Positions 1-6,766 of a stretch of DNA of 17,191 nucleotides are shown here, piece after piece (positions within the stretch are counted from its first letter, which is position 1; each line of letters begins with the position of its first letter). Both the position numbers and the translations under genes were made by a program. The notes beneath the pieces were generated by a model. That model had not been told where the DNA came from. It was given only the letters and a program-made list of their open reading frames with translations, and did no database searches. This DNA is from JBBIOI01 sp037443425 (lineage in GTDB: Bacteria > Desulfobacterota > BSN033 > UBA1163), in contig JBBIOI010000073.1 in NCBI GenBank assembly GCA_037443425.1, positions 1 to 17,191 of the forward strand, read 5' to 3'.

Positions 1-109
1 ATTAACTCAGAAAAACGTATAGTTCGCTTCGTGATTTAGATTTATATTTGCTCTCAAAAGAAGAACACATGAAAAATATCCCTTTTTTCAGAGATCTCAA
101 ACTAAAAAC

Positions 110-136
110 TTGACAAGATTTTCTATTTTATATATT
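110..136 (+). promoter_or_regulatory. Candidate sigma-70-type promoter of livK
   Basis: A perfect -35 hexamer TTGACA lies at 110-115. The best -10 match is TATATT at 131-136 (5 of 6) with a short 15-bp spacer; TATTTT at 133-138 gives a 17-bp spacer but a weaker hexamer. The region is very AT-rich, so the -10 assignment is loose. It sits about 90 bases before the livK start codon. No GG-N10-GC sigma-54 element is visible here, which suggests that livK is controlled differently from the operon at 5612 onward. Confidence 0.5.
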
Positions 137-152
137 TTTAATTTAAAAATAT
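132..152. promoter_or_regulatory. 21-bp perfect AT-rich palindrome over the livK promoter start region
   Basis: ATATTTTTAA at 132-141 and TTAAAAATAT at 143-152 are perfect inverted copies around a single central base at 142. The palindrome overlaps the candidate -10 and probable transcription start of livK, the place where a repressor operator would act. The composition is almost pure A/T, so chance or a structural role cannot be excluded. No regulator can be named. Confidence 0.4.
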
Positions 153-227
153 CTTTTCGCATAATCTTTATTTATTATCATAATTCAAAAATTGAAGGAA
201 AAAAACAAATTATAAGGAGGTGCTTTT

Positions 228-1448
228 ATGAGTAAAATGAAAAATTATTTTTGGACAATTTTATTAGTTATTATTGGACTGACCTGCACCTATTTTTATG
301 ATACCGTAAATGCTCAAGAAACAAAAATTAAAATTGGTGCAGCAGTTAGTATGACTGGAAGGTTGGCAAAGGAAGGAAATCTAGTTAAAAAGGGATATGA
401 AACATGGGCTGAATGGATTAACCAACGAGGAGGAATCAATGTGGGAGGAAAATTACATAAGGTTGAGATGATTTATTATGATGATAAAGCAGACCCGACG
501 ACAAGTGCCAAGTTAACAGAGAAGTTGATTACAGAGGATAGAGTTAATCTTATTCTCGGTCCTTATTCAAGTGGTATTGCAGCAGCAACAAGTGCAATTG
601 GAGAAAAGTATGGTTATGTGACAATAGCTCCTGTAGCAAATGGTGACTTTGTGTATGAACGTGGATTCAAATATCTATTTTCAGTATTATCAATGGCTTC
701 TCAAGACTTAGTCCCTATAGCAGAATTAGCTGTAAAACAAACTCCTAAACCAAAAACATTCGCTGCTGTCGTTCTGGATCATGTTTTTACACTTCCTTCT
801 ATTGAGGGAGTTAGAAAGAGATCTCTTGAGCTTGGGCTTCAAGAGGTTTATTATGGGAAGTTTCCAGTAAATACAAGTGATTTTTCGGGGATACTAACAG
901 CTATTAAATCAAAAGAACCTGATTTACTCTATTTTGGAGGATTTTTCCCTGATGCCGTTTCTTTCTATCGTCAGGCAAAAGAGCTAAACGTAAATGCAAA
1001 ATTATATACCACGACTGGGACAGCAGGACATCCAGATTGGCTAACTGTAATGAAAAAGGATGGTGAATATGTCCTTGCTCAAGTTACATGGCATCCTGAT
1101 ATGACCTATAAAGGCCCCTTTTTTACAAGTACTTCTTATAATGAATTTTGGAGAAAAAAATATGGTGAGGATTCAAGTTTCTTTAGCGCCTGTGGATTCG
1201 TAGCAGGGATTCTTATGCAACTTGCAATAGAAAAAGCAGGGACCCTTGATCAAACAAAAATAAGAGATGCTTTAAGAGCTATGGATATTGAAACATTTTT
1301 TGGAAGATTCAAATTTGATGAAAAAGGTAGAAATATAGGTCATAGAATGGGAATTATACAGGTACAGGGTGGAAAACAGGTATTAATTGATCCTCCACGT
1401 CCTGGAGTAAAATTGCTTTACCCAGCTCCACCTTGGAAAGAGAGATAG
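228..1448 (+). CDS. livK: Periplasmic branched-chain amino acid/aromatic-type ABC transporter substrate-binding protein (LivK family)
   Basis: This 406-residue protein is an extracytoplasmic solute receptor of the type I periplasmic-binding fold (Peripla_BP_6) that feeds a Liv-type ABC importer. Residues 1-29 look like a signal peptide: Lys at 3 and 5, a hydrophobic core at about 8-20, and a probable signal peptidase I site at VNA/QE (29/30). The Cys at 20 lacks a proper lipobox. The mature protein starts with the family hallmark KIKIGAAVSMTG and continues with YYDDKADP and LILGPYSSG. The start is fixed by AAGGAGG at 214-220, seven bases before ATG. The partner permeases and ATPases (livH to livF) lie downstream of an intervening two-component system, so this gene is transcribed alone and ends in a hairpin terminator. 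Members of this family next to aromatic catabolic genes often bind aromatic acids rather than amino acids, and the context favours that. The ligand is not readable from sequence. Confidence 0.93.
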   Translation: MSKMKNYFWTILLVIIGLTCTYFYDTVNAQETKIKIGAAVSMTGRLAKEGNLVKKGYETWAEWINQRGGINVGGKLHKVEMIYYDDKADPTTSAKLTEKLITEDRVNLILGPYSSGIAAATSAIGEKYGYVTIAPVANGDFVYERGFKYLFSVLSMASQDLVPIAELAVKQTPKPKTFAAVVLDHVFTLPSIEGVRKRSLELGLQEVYYGKFPVNTSDFSGILTAIKSKEPDLLYFGGFFPDAVSFYRQAKELNVNAKLYTTTGTAGHPDWLTVMKKDGEYVLAQVTWHPDMTYKGPFFTSTSYNEFWRKKYGEDSSFFSACGFVAGILMQLAIEKAGTLDQTKIRDALRAMDIETFFGRFKFDEKGRNIGHRMGIIQVQGGKQVLIDPPRPGVKLLYPAPPWKER

Positions 1449-1458
1449 AACAATCAGA

Positions 1459-1488
1459 AAGAGGCTTCAAGTTAGATTGAAGCCTCTT
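1459..1488 (+). terminator. Hairpin terminator after livK
   Basis: A perfect 12-bp stem (AAGAGGCTTCAA at 1459-1470 with TTGAAGCCTCTT at 1477-1488) closes a 6-base loop. It is followed by a modest T-rich stretch, CTTATAT. It begins ten bases after the livK stop codon and separates livK from the kinase gene. The T-run is interrupted, so termination strength is uncertain. Confidence 0.75.
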
Positions 1489-1535
1489 CTTATATAAATA
1501 GAAAAGATCTAATGGTTTTTATCGTTTCGGATAAT

Positions 1536-1580
1536 AGAGAAATATATTTCTCTTAACATTTAAAGATATCAACCTATTAA
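1536..1580. promoter_or_regulatory. 18-bp perfect palindrome next to a possible promoter of the two-component operon
   Basis: AGAGAAATATATTTCTCT at 1536-1553 is a perfect palindrome. Directly after it, TTAACA at 1553-1558 and TATTAA at 1575-1580 (16-bp spacer) form a weak sigma-70-like promoter for the kinase gene that starts at 1614. A dyad abutting the -35 box is a plausible regulator site, possibly autoregulatory. It is not the same sequence as the TGACAT dyad at 5449-5498. Confidence 0.35.
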
Positions 1581-1613
1581 GTCAAAAAATCATATCATAT
1601 TAAAGGGGGTTAA

Positions 1614-4085
1614 GTGCATCCAAAAAATATAACAAAGGATTTTTACCCTTTTTCAACGTCCCTTCCTTTTAATTATAAGGAGAGAGGGTGGATTAATGTA
1701 GGAAAGACAAGAATGGTCATATTTGATGTCAAGCAGGGTTTTTATCAAATTAGAAGAGTTATAGAACAAGAAGTAGGTGAGAATTCAAATTTTGTGGTTT
1801 TTCAAGCAGGGATACGCGGAGGTTACTCTTTTCTAATTCCAATGATTAGGCAGGGGAGACTTAATCCTGATTCTAATGGTTTTTTAACAGGAATCGCGAT
1901 TTATTCTAATGCAGGATTTGGTGATTTTAAAATTGTTGATTTAAAGTGGGAAGAAGGTTGGGCAATTATTCAATGTCAAAATGCCATTGAAGGTTGGGCC
2001 TATGTTGAAAATAATAAAATTTCAGAAAGACCTGTTTGTGATTATACTCGAGGAATTTTTCTTGCATTCATGAAAGGAACCCATAGATTTGCAAAAACAG
2101 GTTTGGAGGATCAATTAGATTGTATAGAAACATCATGTATAGGAAGAAATGACAGGATATGTGAATATATTATTGGGAGAAAAGATATTCTAAAAGAGAA
2201 TGGGTACGAACTTTCATCACCAAGGGTATCAATTCAAGCACAATTGAAGGATTTAGTAAGAAAGAAAACAAAAGAGATCAAAAAGACAAGTCGTTTTTAT
2301 GAAAATATTATAAAAAATTCACCTATAGCGATCTTTACTTTAGACTCTAATGGCTGTATTATTACAACAAACCCAATTCACTTAAAACTTTTTAAACTTC
2401 CAAAAAAAAGATTGGGATTGATAAATTTTCTAAATTATCCAATAGTTTCTTTCTCTGGTTTATCTGAATACTTAAAATTAGGTCTAAATGGAGAGGCATT
2501 TGAATTAACAAACTTTCCTCTTAAATTCAATACTAAAAAAGAGCCGCTTTATTTATCTGTTAAGGGAATTCCTTTAAAGGACGATGGAACAAATAGTTTA
2601 CTATGTATAATTGAGGATACAACTGAGAAAACAAAGAATTCTAAACATTTAGAGCAATTAAAGGAATTTAATGAAAATATTATTCAAAGTATCACTGATG
2701 GAATTTTAGTTTTAGATAGAAATTTCAATATTATGACATGGAATCATACGATGGAACGATTATTTAATATAAAAAAAGAGGCTATTTTGTGTAAGAACTT
2801 GATGGATATTGGGAAAGGAAATATCCAAAGAGATTTTTTTGAAAAACTTCAACAGGTAATGACAGATGGAGTTCCTATTGAACAGAGAGGATTTAAAATA
2901 AAAGTTAATAATGATCGAATCTTAACTATAGATCTTAAGATCCTCCCTCTTTTTGATGAAAATAAGAAAGTGAAAGGGGTAATTGTATTACATCATGATA
3001 TCTCTGAAAAGGAAAAGATTGAATTGAAATATAAAAGTCTCTTTGATAAAGCAAGAGATGGAATAATAGTTACAGACCTCGAGGGGAATTTTATTTCTCT
3101 AAATGATGCAGCTCAAAAAATATTTGGATCATTAGAAAATTTAAAAAGAGAAAAGATCTATCGATTTGTTACGCCCTCAGATAAAAAATTTTTAAAAGAG
3201 GTTTTTCGAGAAGTAATTAATGGAAAGGAAAAAGAACCTTTTGAATTGATAATAATTAATCTTGACGGAGTTAAAATTCCTGTTGAAATTAGTTTAACAG
3301 CAATCCAGGAGGGTGAAAAGAATGTAGCAATACAATTTATCATGAGGGATATTTCAGAGAGGAAAAAGATGGAACAACAATTAATCCAAGCCTCAAAAAT
3401 GTCAGCAATTGGAGAACTTGCATCAGGGGTAGCTCATGAAATTAATAACCCCTTGGCTTGTATTGCTGGATATGCCGAAGAATTAAGAGAAAAATTAGAT
3501 AGAGTAAAACCCTTAATAAGTAAAGAGAAAGAAGAATTTATAGATTATTTAGATATAATCATTGAACAAGTCTATAGATGTAAAGAAATTACTAAGAATC
3601 TTCTTAATTTTGCCAGGAATGATCCTTTAAGATTAGTTCGAACCAATATTTTTGAAGTGATTAATAAGGCTATTGCCCTGATCGAATTTAAAAAGAAAGG
3701 GAAAAATATTCAAATTATTACCGAGGGAGATGAAAATCTTGAAGTTTTTACTGATCCATGTCAATTGCAACAAGTTTTATTAAATATTTTAAAAAATGCG
3801 ATTGAAGCGATCAATTCTGATGGTGTTATAAGGATTACTACTTACATAAATAATAAAAATATTGAAATCAAAATATCTGACAATGGTAGAGGTATTCCTT
3901 CTGAATATTTGGGGAAAATTTTTGATCCTTTTTTTACTACAAAACCTCCTTCTAAAGGGACTGGTTTAGGTTTAGCCATCTCATATACTATTATGCAAAG
4001 ATTAAATGGAAGAATTGAGGTTGAAAGTCAGGAAGGGAAAGGGAGCACATTTACTCTTATCCTTCCTAAGAGAGGTGAGATTTAA
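1614..4085 (+). CDS. Cytoplasmic hybrid-input sensor histidine kinase: XylR_N/V4R aromatic-binding module, three PAS domains, HisKA and HATPase_c
   Basis: This 823-residue kinase has no membrane segment. Residues about 15-190 resemble the XylR_N plus V4R sensory module of XylR/DmpR/MopR. C142, E172, C175 and C183 match the zinc ligand pattern of that module (E-x2-C-x7-C). PAS-like domains follow at about 227-338, 351-465 and 471-582. The kinase core has the H-box GVAHEINNPL with phospho-acceptor H608, the N-box NILKNAIEAI (N728), the G1 box DNGRG (756-760), FDPFFTTK (770-777) and G2 GTGLGLAIS (782-790). Start is GTG, set by AAAGGGGG at 1602-1609. The TAA stop directly abuts the TTG of the response regulator, indicating translational coupling and a cognate pair. 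By inference it senses an aromatic or related compound in the cytoplasm. In classical XylR relatives this input module sits on the sigma-54 activator itself, so its place on a kinase is unusual. Confidence 0.9.
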   Translation: MHPKNITKDFYPFSTSLPFNYKERGWINVGKTRMVIFDVKQGFYQIRRVIEQEVGENSNFVVFQAGIRGGYSFLIPMIRQGRLNPDSNGFLTGIAIYSNAGFGDFKIVDLKWEEGWAIIQCQNAIEGWAYVENNKISERPVCDYTRGIFLAFMKGTHRFAKTGLEDQLDCIETSCIGRNDRICEYIIGRKDILKENGYELSSPRVSIQAQLKDLVRKKTKEIKKTSRFYENIIKNSPIAIFTLDSNGCIITTNPIHLKLFKLPKKRLGLINFLNYPIVSFSGLSEYLKLGLNGEAFELTNFPLKFNTKKEPLYLSVKGIPLKDDGTNSLLCIIEDTTEKTKNSKHLEQLKEFNENIIQSITDGILVLDRNFNIMTWNHTMERLFNIKKEAILCKNLMDIGKGNIQRDFFEKLQQVMTDGVPIEQRGFKIKVNNDRILTIDLKILPLFDENKKVKGVIVLHHDISEKEKIELKYKSLFDKARDGIIVTDLEGNFISLNDAAQKIFGSLENLKREKIYRFVTPSDKKFLKEVFREVINGKEKEPFELIIINLDGVKIPVEISLTAIQEGEKNVAIQFIMRDISERKKMEQQLIQASKMSAIGELASGVAHEINNPLACIAGYAEELREKLDRVKPLISKEKEEFIDYLDIIIEQVYRCKEITKNLLNFARNDPLRLVRTNIFEVINKAIALIEFKKKGKNIQIITEGDENLEVFTDPCQLQQVLLNILKNAIEAINSDGVIRITTYINNKNIEIKISDNGRGIPSEYLGKIFDPFFTTKPPSKGTGLGLAISYTIMQRLNGRIEVESQEGKGSTFTLILPKRGEI

Positions 4086-5432
4086 TTGGAGAAAACAGTT
4101 TTAAAAAGAATTATGGTTATAGATGATGAAGCTCCTTTTAGAAGACTTTTACAGAAGAGACTATCAAGAAATGGTTGCCAGGTAGAAGAATTTGATTCTG
4201 CAGAATCTGCAATTTCCAGACTGGAGGAGAAAGACTTTGATGTTGCTTTAGTAGATATAAAAATGCCCGGGATGGATGGAATTGAACTTTTAAAGAAACT
4301 GAAAGAGATTAATCCAAATATTGAGGTAATAATTATTACAGGTCATGGAAGTATTGATTCTGCTATTTCTGCAATGAAGCTTGGTGCATATGATTATATA
4401 ACAAAACCTTGTAAACTATCTGAATTAGAACTCATTGTAGAAAAGGCTTATGAAAAATCGATACTCCAAAAGGAGAATATCCTTCTTAAGAATCAATTAA
4501 GACTTAGAACCCCTTATGAAACTCTTATAGGAAGGAGTAAAAAGATTCGTGAAGTATTAGCTATGATTGATAGAGTTGCTCCGACCTCCACTCACGTTTT
4601 GATCCAGGGAGAGAGTGGGACAGGAAAGGAACTTGTAGCTAATATTATACACAAAAAAAGTAAACGTTCAAATGGTCCATTCGTTGTTGTTAATTGTGCG
4701 TCACTTCAAGCAGAACTCCTTGAAAATGAGTTATTCGGCCATGAGAAAGGAGCCTTTACTGGTGCCTCATTTATGAAACGTGGACTTTTTGAAATGGCTG
4801 ATGGGGGAACTTTTTTTATTGACGAGATTTCAGAGATGAATCCAAATATTCAAGCGAAACTTCTTCGTGCAATTGAGCTTAAAGAGTTCCGAAGGGTTGG
4901 AGGGAATAAACAAATCCAAGTTGATGTAAGAGTTCTTGCAGCAACGAATAAAAGATTGGAAGAAGAAGTAAAAAAAGGATATTTCAGAGAAGATCTTTTT
5001 TATCGCCTTAATGTAGTTACAATTAATTTACCTCCATTAAGAGAAAGAAAAGAAGACATACCTCTTTTGGTAGACTATTTTCTTAAGAAAAAAAATCTGG
5101 AGGGGAATAAGGTTAAAACAATATCTCCTGAAGCTCTTGAATATTTAGTAAATTATGATTGGCCAGGGAATGTCCGAGAACTCGCCAATGTCATTGAAAG
5201 AGCAATTATACTTTCATCAAGTGATGTAATTTCAATTAAAGACCTTCCACTTTCAATTTCAAGGCAAGAATCATCATACAACTCCATATCAACAATTGTT
5301 TCTATGGAAAAAAGTCTGATTGAAAAAACACTAAAAGAGTTTAATGGGAACAAGACTCGTACAGCAAAAGTCCTTGGTATCAGCGTTAGAAACCTGTATC
5401 GTAAAATAAATAAATATGGCATACAAATTTAG
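4086..5432 (+). CDS. NtrC-family sigma-54-dependent response regulator
   Basis: This 448-residue protein has the full NtrC layout. The receiver domain (about 8-120) carries acidic D14 and D15, phospho-acceptor D57 in VDIKMPG, and K107. The AAA+ domain (about 145-375) carries Walker A GESGTGKE at 175-182, the sigma-54 contact loop GAFTGA at 222-227, Walker B GGTFFIDE at 240-247, and the arginine-rich REDLFYRLN segment at 301-309. A Fis-type helix-turn-helix lies at about 405-445 (NKTRTAKVLGISVRNLYRKI). The start is TTG at 4086, immediately after the kinase stop, supported by AGAGGTGA at 4071-4078; ATG at 4113 is a less likely alternative because it lies inside the first receiver strand. It presumably takes phosphate from the upstream kinase and activates the sigma-54 promoter at 5577-5594 directly downstream of this gene. 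Confidence 0.95.
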   Translation: MEKTVLKRIMVIDDEAPFRRLLQKRLSRNGCQVEEFDSAESAISRLEEKDFDVALVDIKMPGMDGIELLKKLKEINPNIEVIIITGHGSIDSAISAMKLGAYDYITKPCKLSELELIVEKAYEKSILQKENILLKNQLRLRTPYETLIGRSKKIREVLAMIDRVAPTSTHVLIQGESGTGKELVANIIHKKSKRSNGPFVVVNCASLQAELLENELFGHEKGAFTGASFMKRGLFEMADGGTFFIDEISEMNPNIQAKLLRAIELKEFRRVGGNKQIQVDVRVLAATNKRLEEEVKKGYFREDLFYRLNVVTINLPPLRERKEDIPLLVDYFLKKKNLEGNKVKTISPEALEYLVNYDWPGNVRELANVIERAIILSSSDVISIKDLPLSISRQESSYNSISTIVSMEKSLIEKTLKEFNGNKTRTAKVLGISVRNLYRKINKYGIQI

Positions 5433-5448
5433 TTTTTTTTCATAAAAA

Positions 5449-5498
5449 TATGACATTTTGACATGGTTTATCATTAATAAATATGTCAAAAAGTCATA
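5449..5498. promoter_or_regulatory. Long TGACAT/ATGTCA dyad, candidate enhancer (UAS) for the NtrC-type regulator
   Basis: ATGACATTTTGACAT at 5450-5464 and ATGTCAAAAAGTCAT at 5483-5497 are inverted copies with 14 of 15 positions paired; T5449 and A5498 add one more pair. The 18-base spacer itself contains a small inverted repeat (TTTAT/ATAAA at 5467-5471 and 5477-5481). Each arm also holds two TGACA-like half sites. It lies about 107 to 156 bases upstream of the start site predicted from the sigma-54 promoter, the usual enhancer distance. No T-run follows it, so it is a poor terminator for the upstream gene. Confidence 0.6.
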
Positions 5499-5576
5499 AT
5501 ATTTAAAATGCCTTTTTGGTAGTTAAACATTATTTTTTTAAATTAATAGGTTAGATAAATCTTTTTAAATTTTCAG

Positions 5577-5594
5577 TTTGGTATAAAGTTTGCT
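5577..5594 (+). promoter_or_regulatory. Sigma-54 (-24/-12) promoter of the catabolic operon
   Basis: TTTGGTAT then TTTGCT gives GG at 5580-5581 and GC at 5592-5593 with exactly ten bases between them, the defining spacing. Both the T-T-G-G part of the -24 box and TTGCT of the -12 box match the consensus (YTGGCAC-N5-TTGCW), with C to T changes at two -24 positions. The predicted start site is about 5605. It lies between the sigma-54 activator gene and the operon, on the correct strand. Confidence 0.75.
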
Positions 5595-5611
5595 AAAAAT
5601 CTTTTATTGAT

Positions 5612-5812
5612 ATGGGAGAAAAAGAAAAAATAAAACATAGAAATCAAAAAGGGATTGCCTACAAATGTAATAAATGTTCCTATATTGTTTATATAAATGA
5701 AAATGATTTACCTCCAGCGTTTTGTCCTAACTGTGCTATTAATGAACCTAAAGGTGATATGATATGCATCGAACCTTTTTACTCTGAAGCTGAAGAAAAA
5801 AATAATAAATAA
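5612..5812 (+). CDS. Small rubredoxin-like / zinc-ribbon protein, first gene of the operon
   Basis: This 66-residue soluble protein has a metal-binding knuckle pair: C19-x2-C22 (YKCNKCSY) and C38-x2-C41 (LPPAFCPNC), plus C52. The YxCxxCxY...LPxxxCPxC pattern resembles a shortened rubredoxin or the C-terminal domain of rubrerythrin, and would bind Fe or Zn. A lysine-rich N-terminus and an acidic C-terminal tail flank it. It begins only about seven bases after the predicted sigma-54 transcription start and has no Shine-Dalgarno, so it may be translated from a nearly leaderless mRNA, or the true start may be internal. The function is unknown. It could be a small electron carrier or an accessory subunit; UbiD-type hydroxyarylic decarboxylases of the BsdBCD/ShdBCD group also carry a small zinc-ribbon D subunit, but homology to that is not evident. 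Confidence 0.7.
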   Translation: MGEKEKIKHRNQKGIAYKCNKCSYIVYINENDLPPAFCPNCAINEPKGDMICIEPFYSEAEEKNNK

Positions 5813-5902
5813 TTAGAAATGTAGATATAGAGGCTAAATGAAATTAAATTTAATATTAGGAAATTTAGATATCACTTAATTATCAAAAGATAATCAAATA
5901 TA

Positions 5903-6766
5903 ATGCTACCTCAAATTTTAGTTAATGGATTTCTCCAAGGAGGGTTTTATGCTTGCATTGGTGTTTCTTTTTCTATTGTTTTTGGTATTATGAAAATTAT
6001 TAACCTTGCTCAAGGAACTCAGATTATTTTTGGAGCTTATATTACCTATACTACTTATCAAATATTCAAAATAGATCCTTTTTTTACGCTTCCCCTTTCG
6101 ATGATCGGGCTTTTCATTATAGGTTATCTAATTCAAAAATATATTATTAATCTTGTAGCTAAGGGAGGACTTGTTATAACAAGTCTTCTTACCTTTGGAT
6201 TAAATTTGATTCTTATTAATTTAGCCCTTCTAATATGGAAAGCAGATTTTCGGGGAACAAATCCATGGTATATGGGGATGAGTATAGAGTTAGGCGGGGT
6301 TACTATTCCTTATGTTCGTTTAATTATTTTTATCATTGCGATTCTTTTTACTATATTCCTCGATATTTTCTTTCGAAAAACCGAAATAGGAAATTCCATT
6401 CAAGCAACTGCATTAAATCCTAAAGCTGCTCAACTCATGGGAATTGATATTGGAAAGACATATTGCCTTACATTTGCTATAAGTTCTGCCATTGGGGGAG
6501 GAATGGGTACTCTTTTTATCCTAGCCAAACCGATATCTCCATTCACTGGTGGAGATTTTTTGATCATTCTATTCTCAGTAGCTATTTTAGGAGGTTTGGG
6601 TTCTATTCAAGGAGCACTTATAGCTGGAATAATTCTTGGAATGGTTGAATCATTTTCAACGATGTTTTTCGGGATTGAATATCAAAAAATAATGTTGAAT
6701 CTTGTTTATCTTTTAATATTAATCTTTTTACCTAAGGGTTTGATGGGGAAAAAGTTTTATGGTTAG
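5903..6766 (+). CDS. livH: Branched-chain-type ABC transporter permease LivH
   Basis: This 287-residue inner-membrane protein has about eight hydrophobic segments and the typical LivH opening (LVNGFLQGGFYACIGVSFSIVFGIMKIINLAQG). It also carries the family's cytoplasmic coupling region (residues about 165-185, TALNPKAAQLMGID) and the C-terminal glycine-rich AILGGLGSIQGALIAGIILG type helix. It pairs with LivM to form the channel of an importer fed by LivK. The ribosome binding site is weak: no clear GGAGG precedes the ATG at 5903. The 90-base gap after the rubredoxin-like gene holds no strong promoter, only a small ATTATC/GATAAT hairpin at 5879-5894. The 3' end overlaps livM by eight bases, so the two are translationally coupled. 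Confidence 0.92.
   Translation: MLPQILVNGFLQGGFYACIGVSFSIVFGIMKIINLAQGTQIIFGAYITYTTYQIFKIDPFFTLPLSMIGLFIIGYLIQKYIINLVAKGGLVITSLLTFGLNLILINLALLIWKADFRGTNPWYMGMSIELGGVTIPYVRLIIFIIAILFTIFLDIFFRKTEIGNSIQATALNPKAAQLMGIDIGKTYCLTFAISSAIGGGMGTLFILAKPISPFTGGDFLIILFSVAILGGLGSIQGALIAGIILGMVESFSTMFFGIEYQKIMLNLVYLLILIFLPKGLMGKKFYG

Noticed and set aside
1..39. Open frame from the left edge (att to tag), possible 3' end of an upstream gene.
   Set aside because: Only twelve codons before the stop, with no recognisable motif; it cannot be told from chance.
3158..3343. Minus-strand and alternative-frame open frames across the window (for example here, 15078-15464, 10931-11281, 6235-6423).
   Set aside because: They lie wholly inside well-supported genes on the + strand, lack motifs and ribosome binding sites, and are shadows of those genes.
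5432..5498. The eight-T run after the response-regulator stop plus the long dyad as a rho-independent terminator.
   Set aside because: The T-run comes before the hairpin rather than after it, and no T-run follows; the enhancer interpretation fits the location better.
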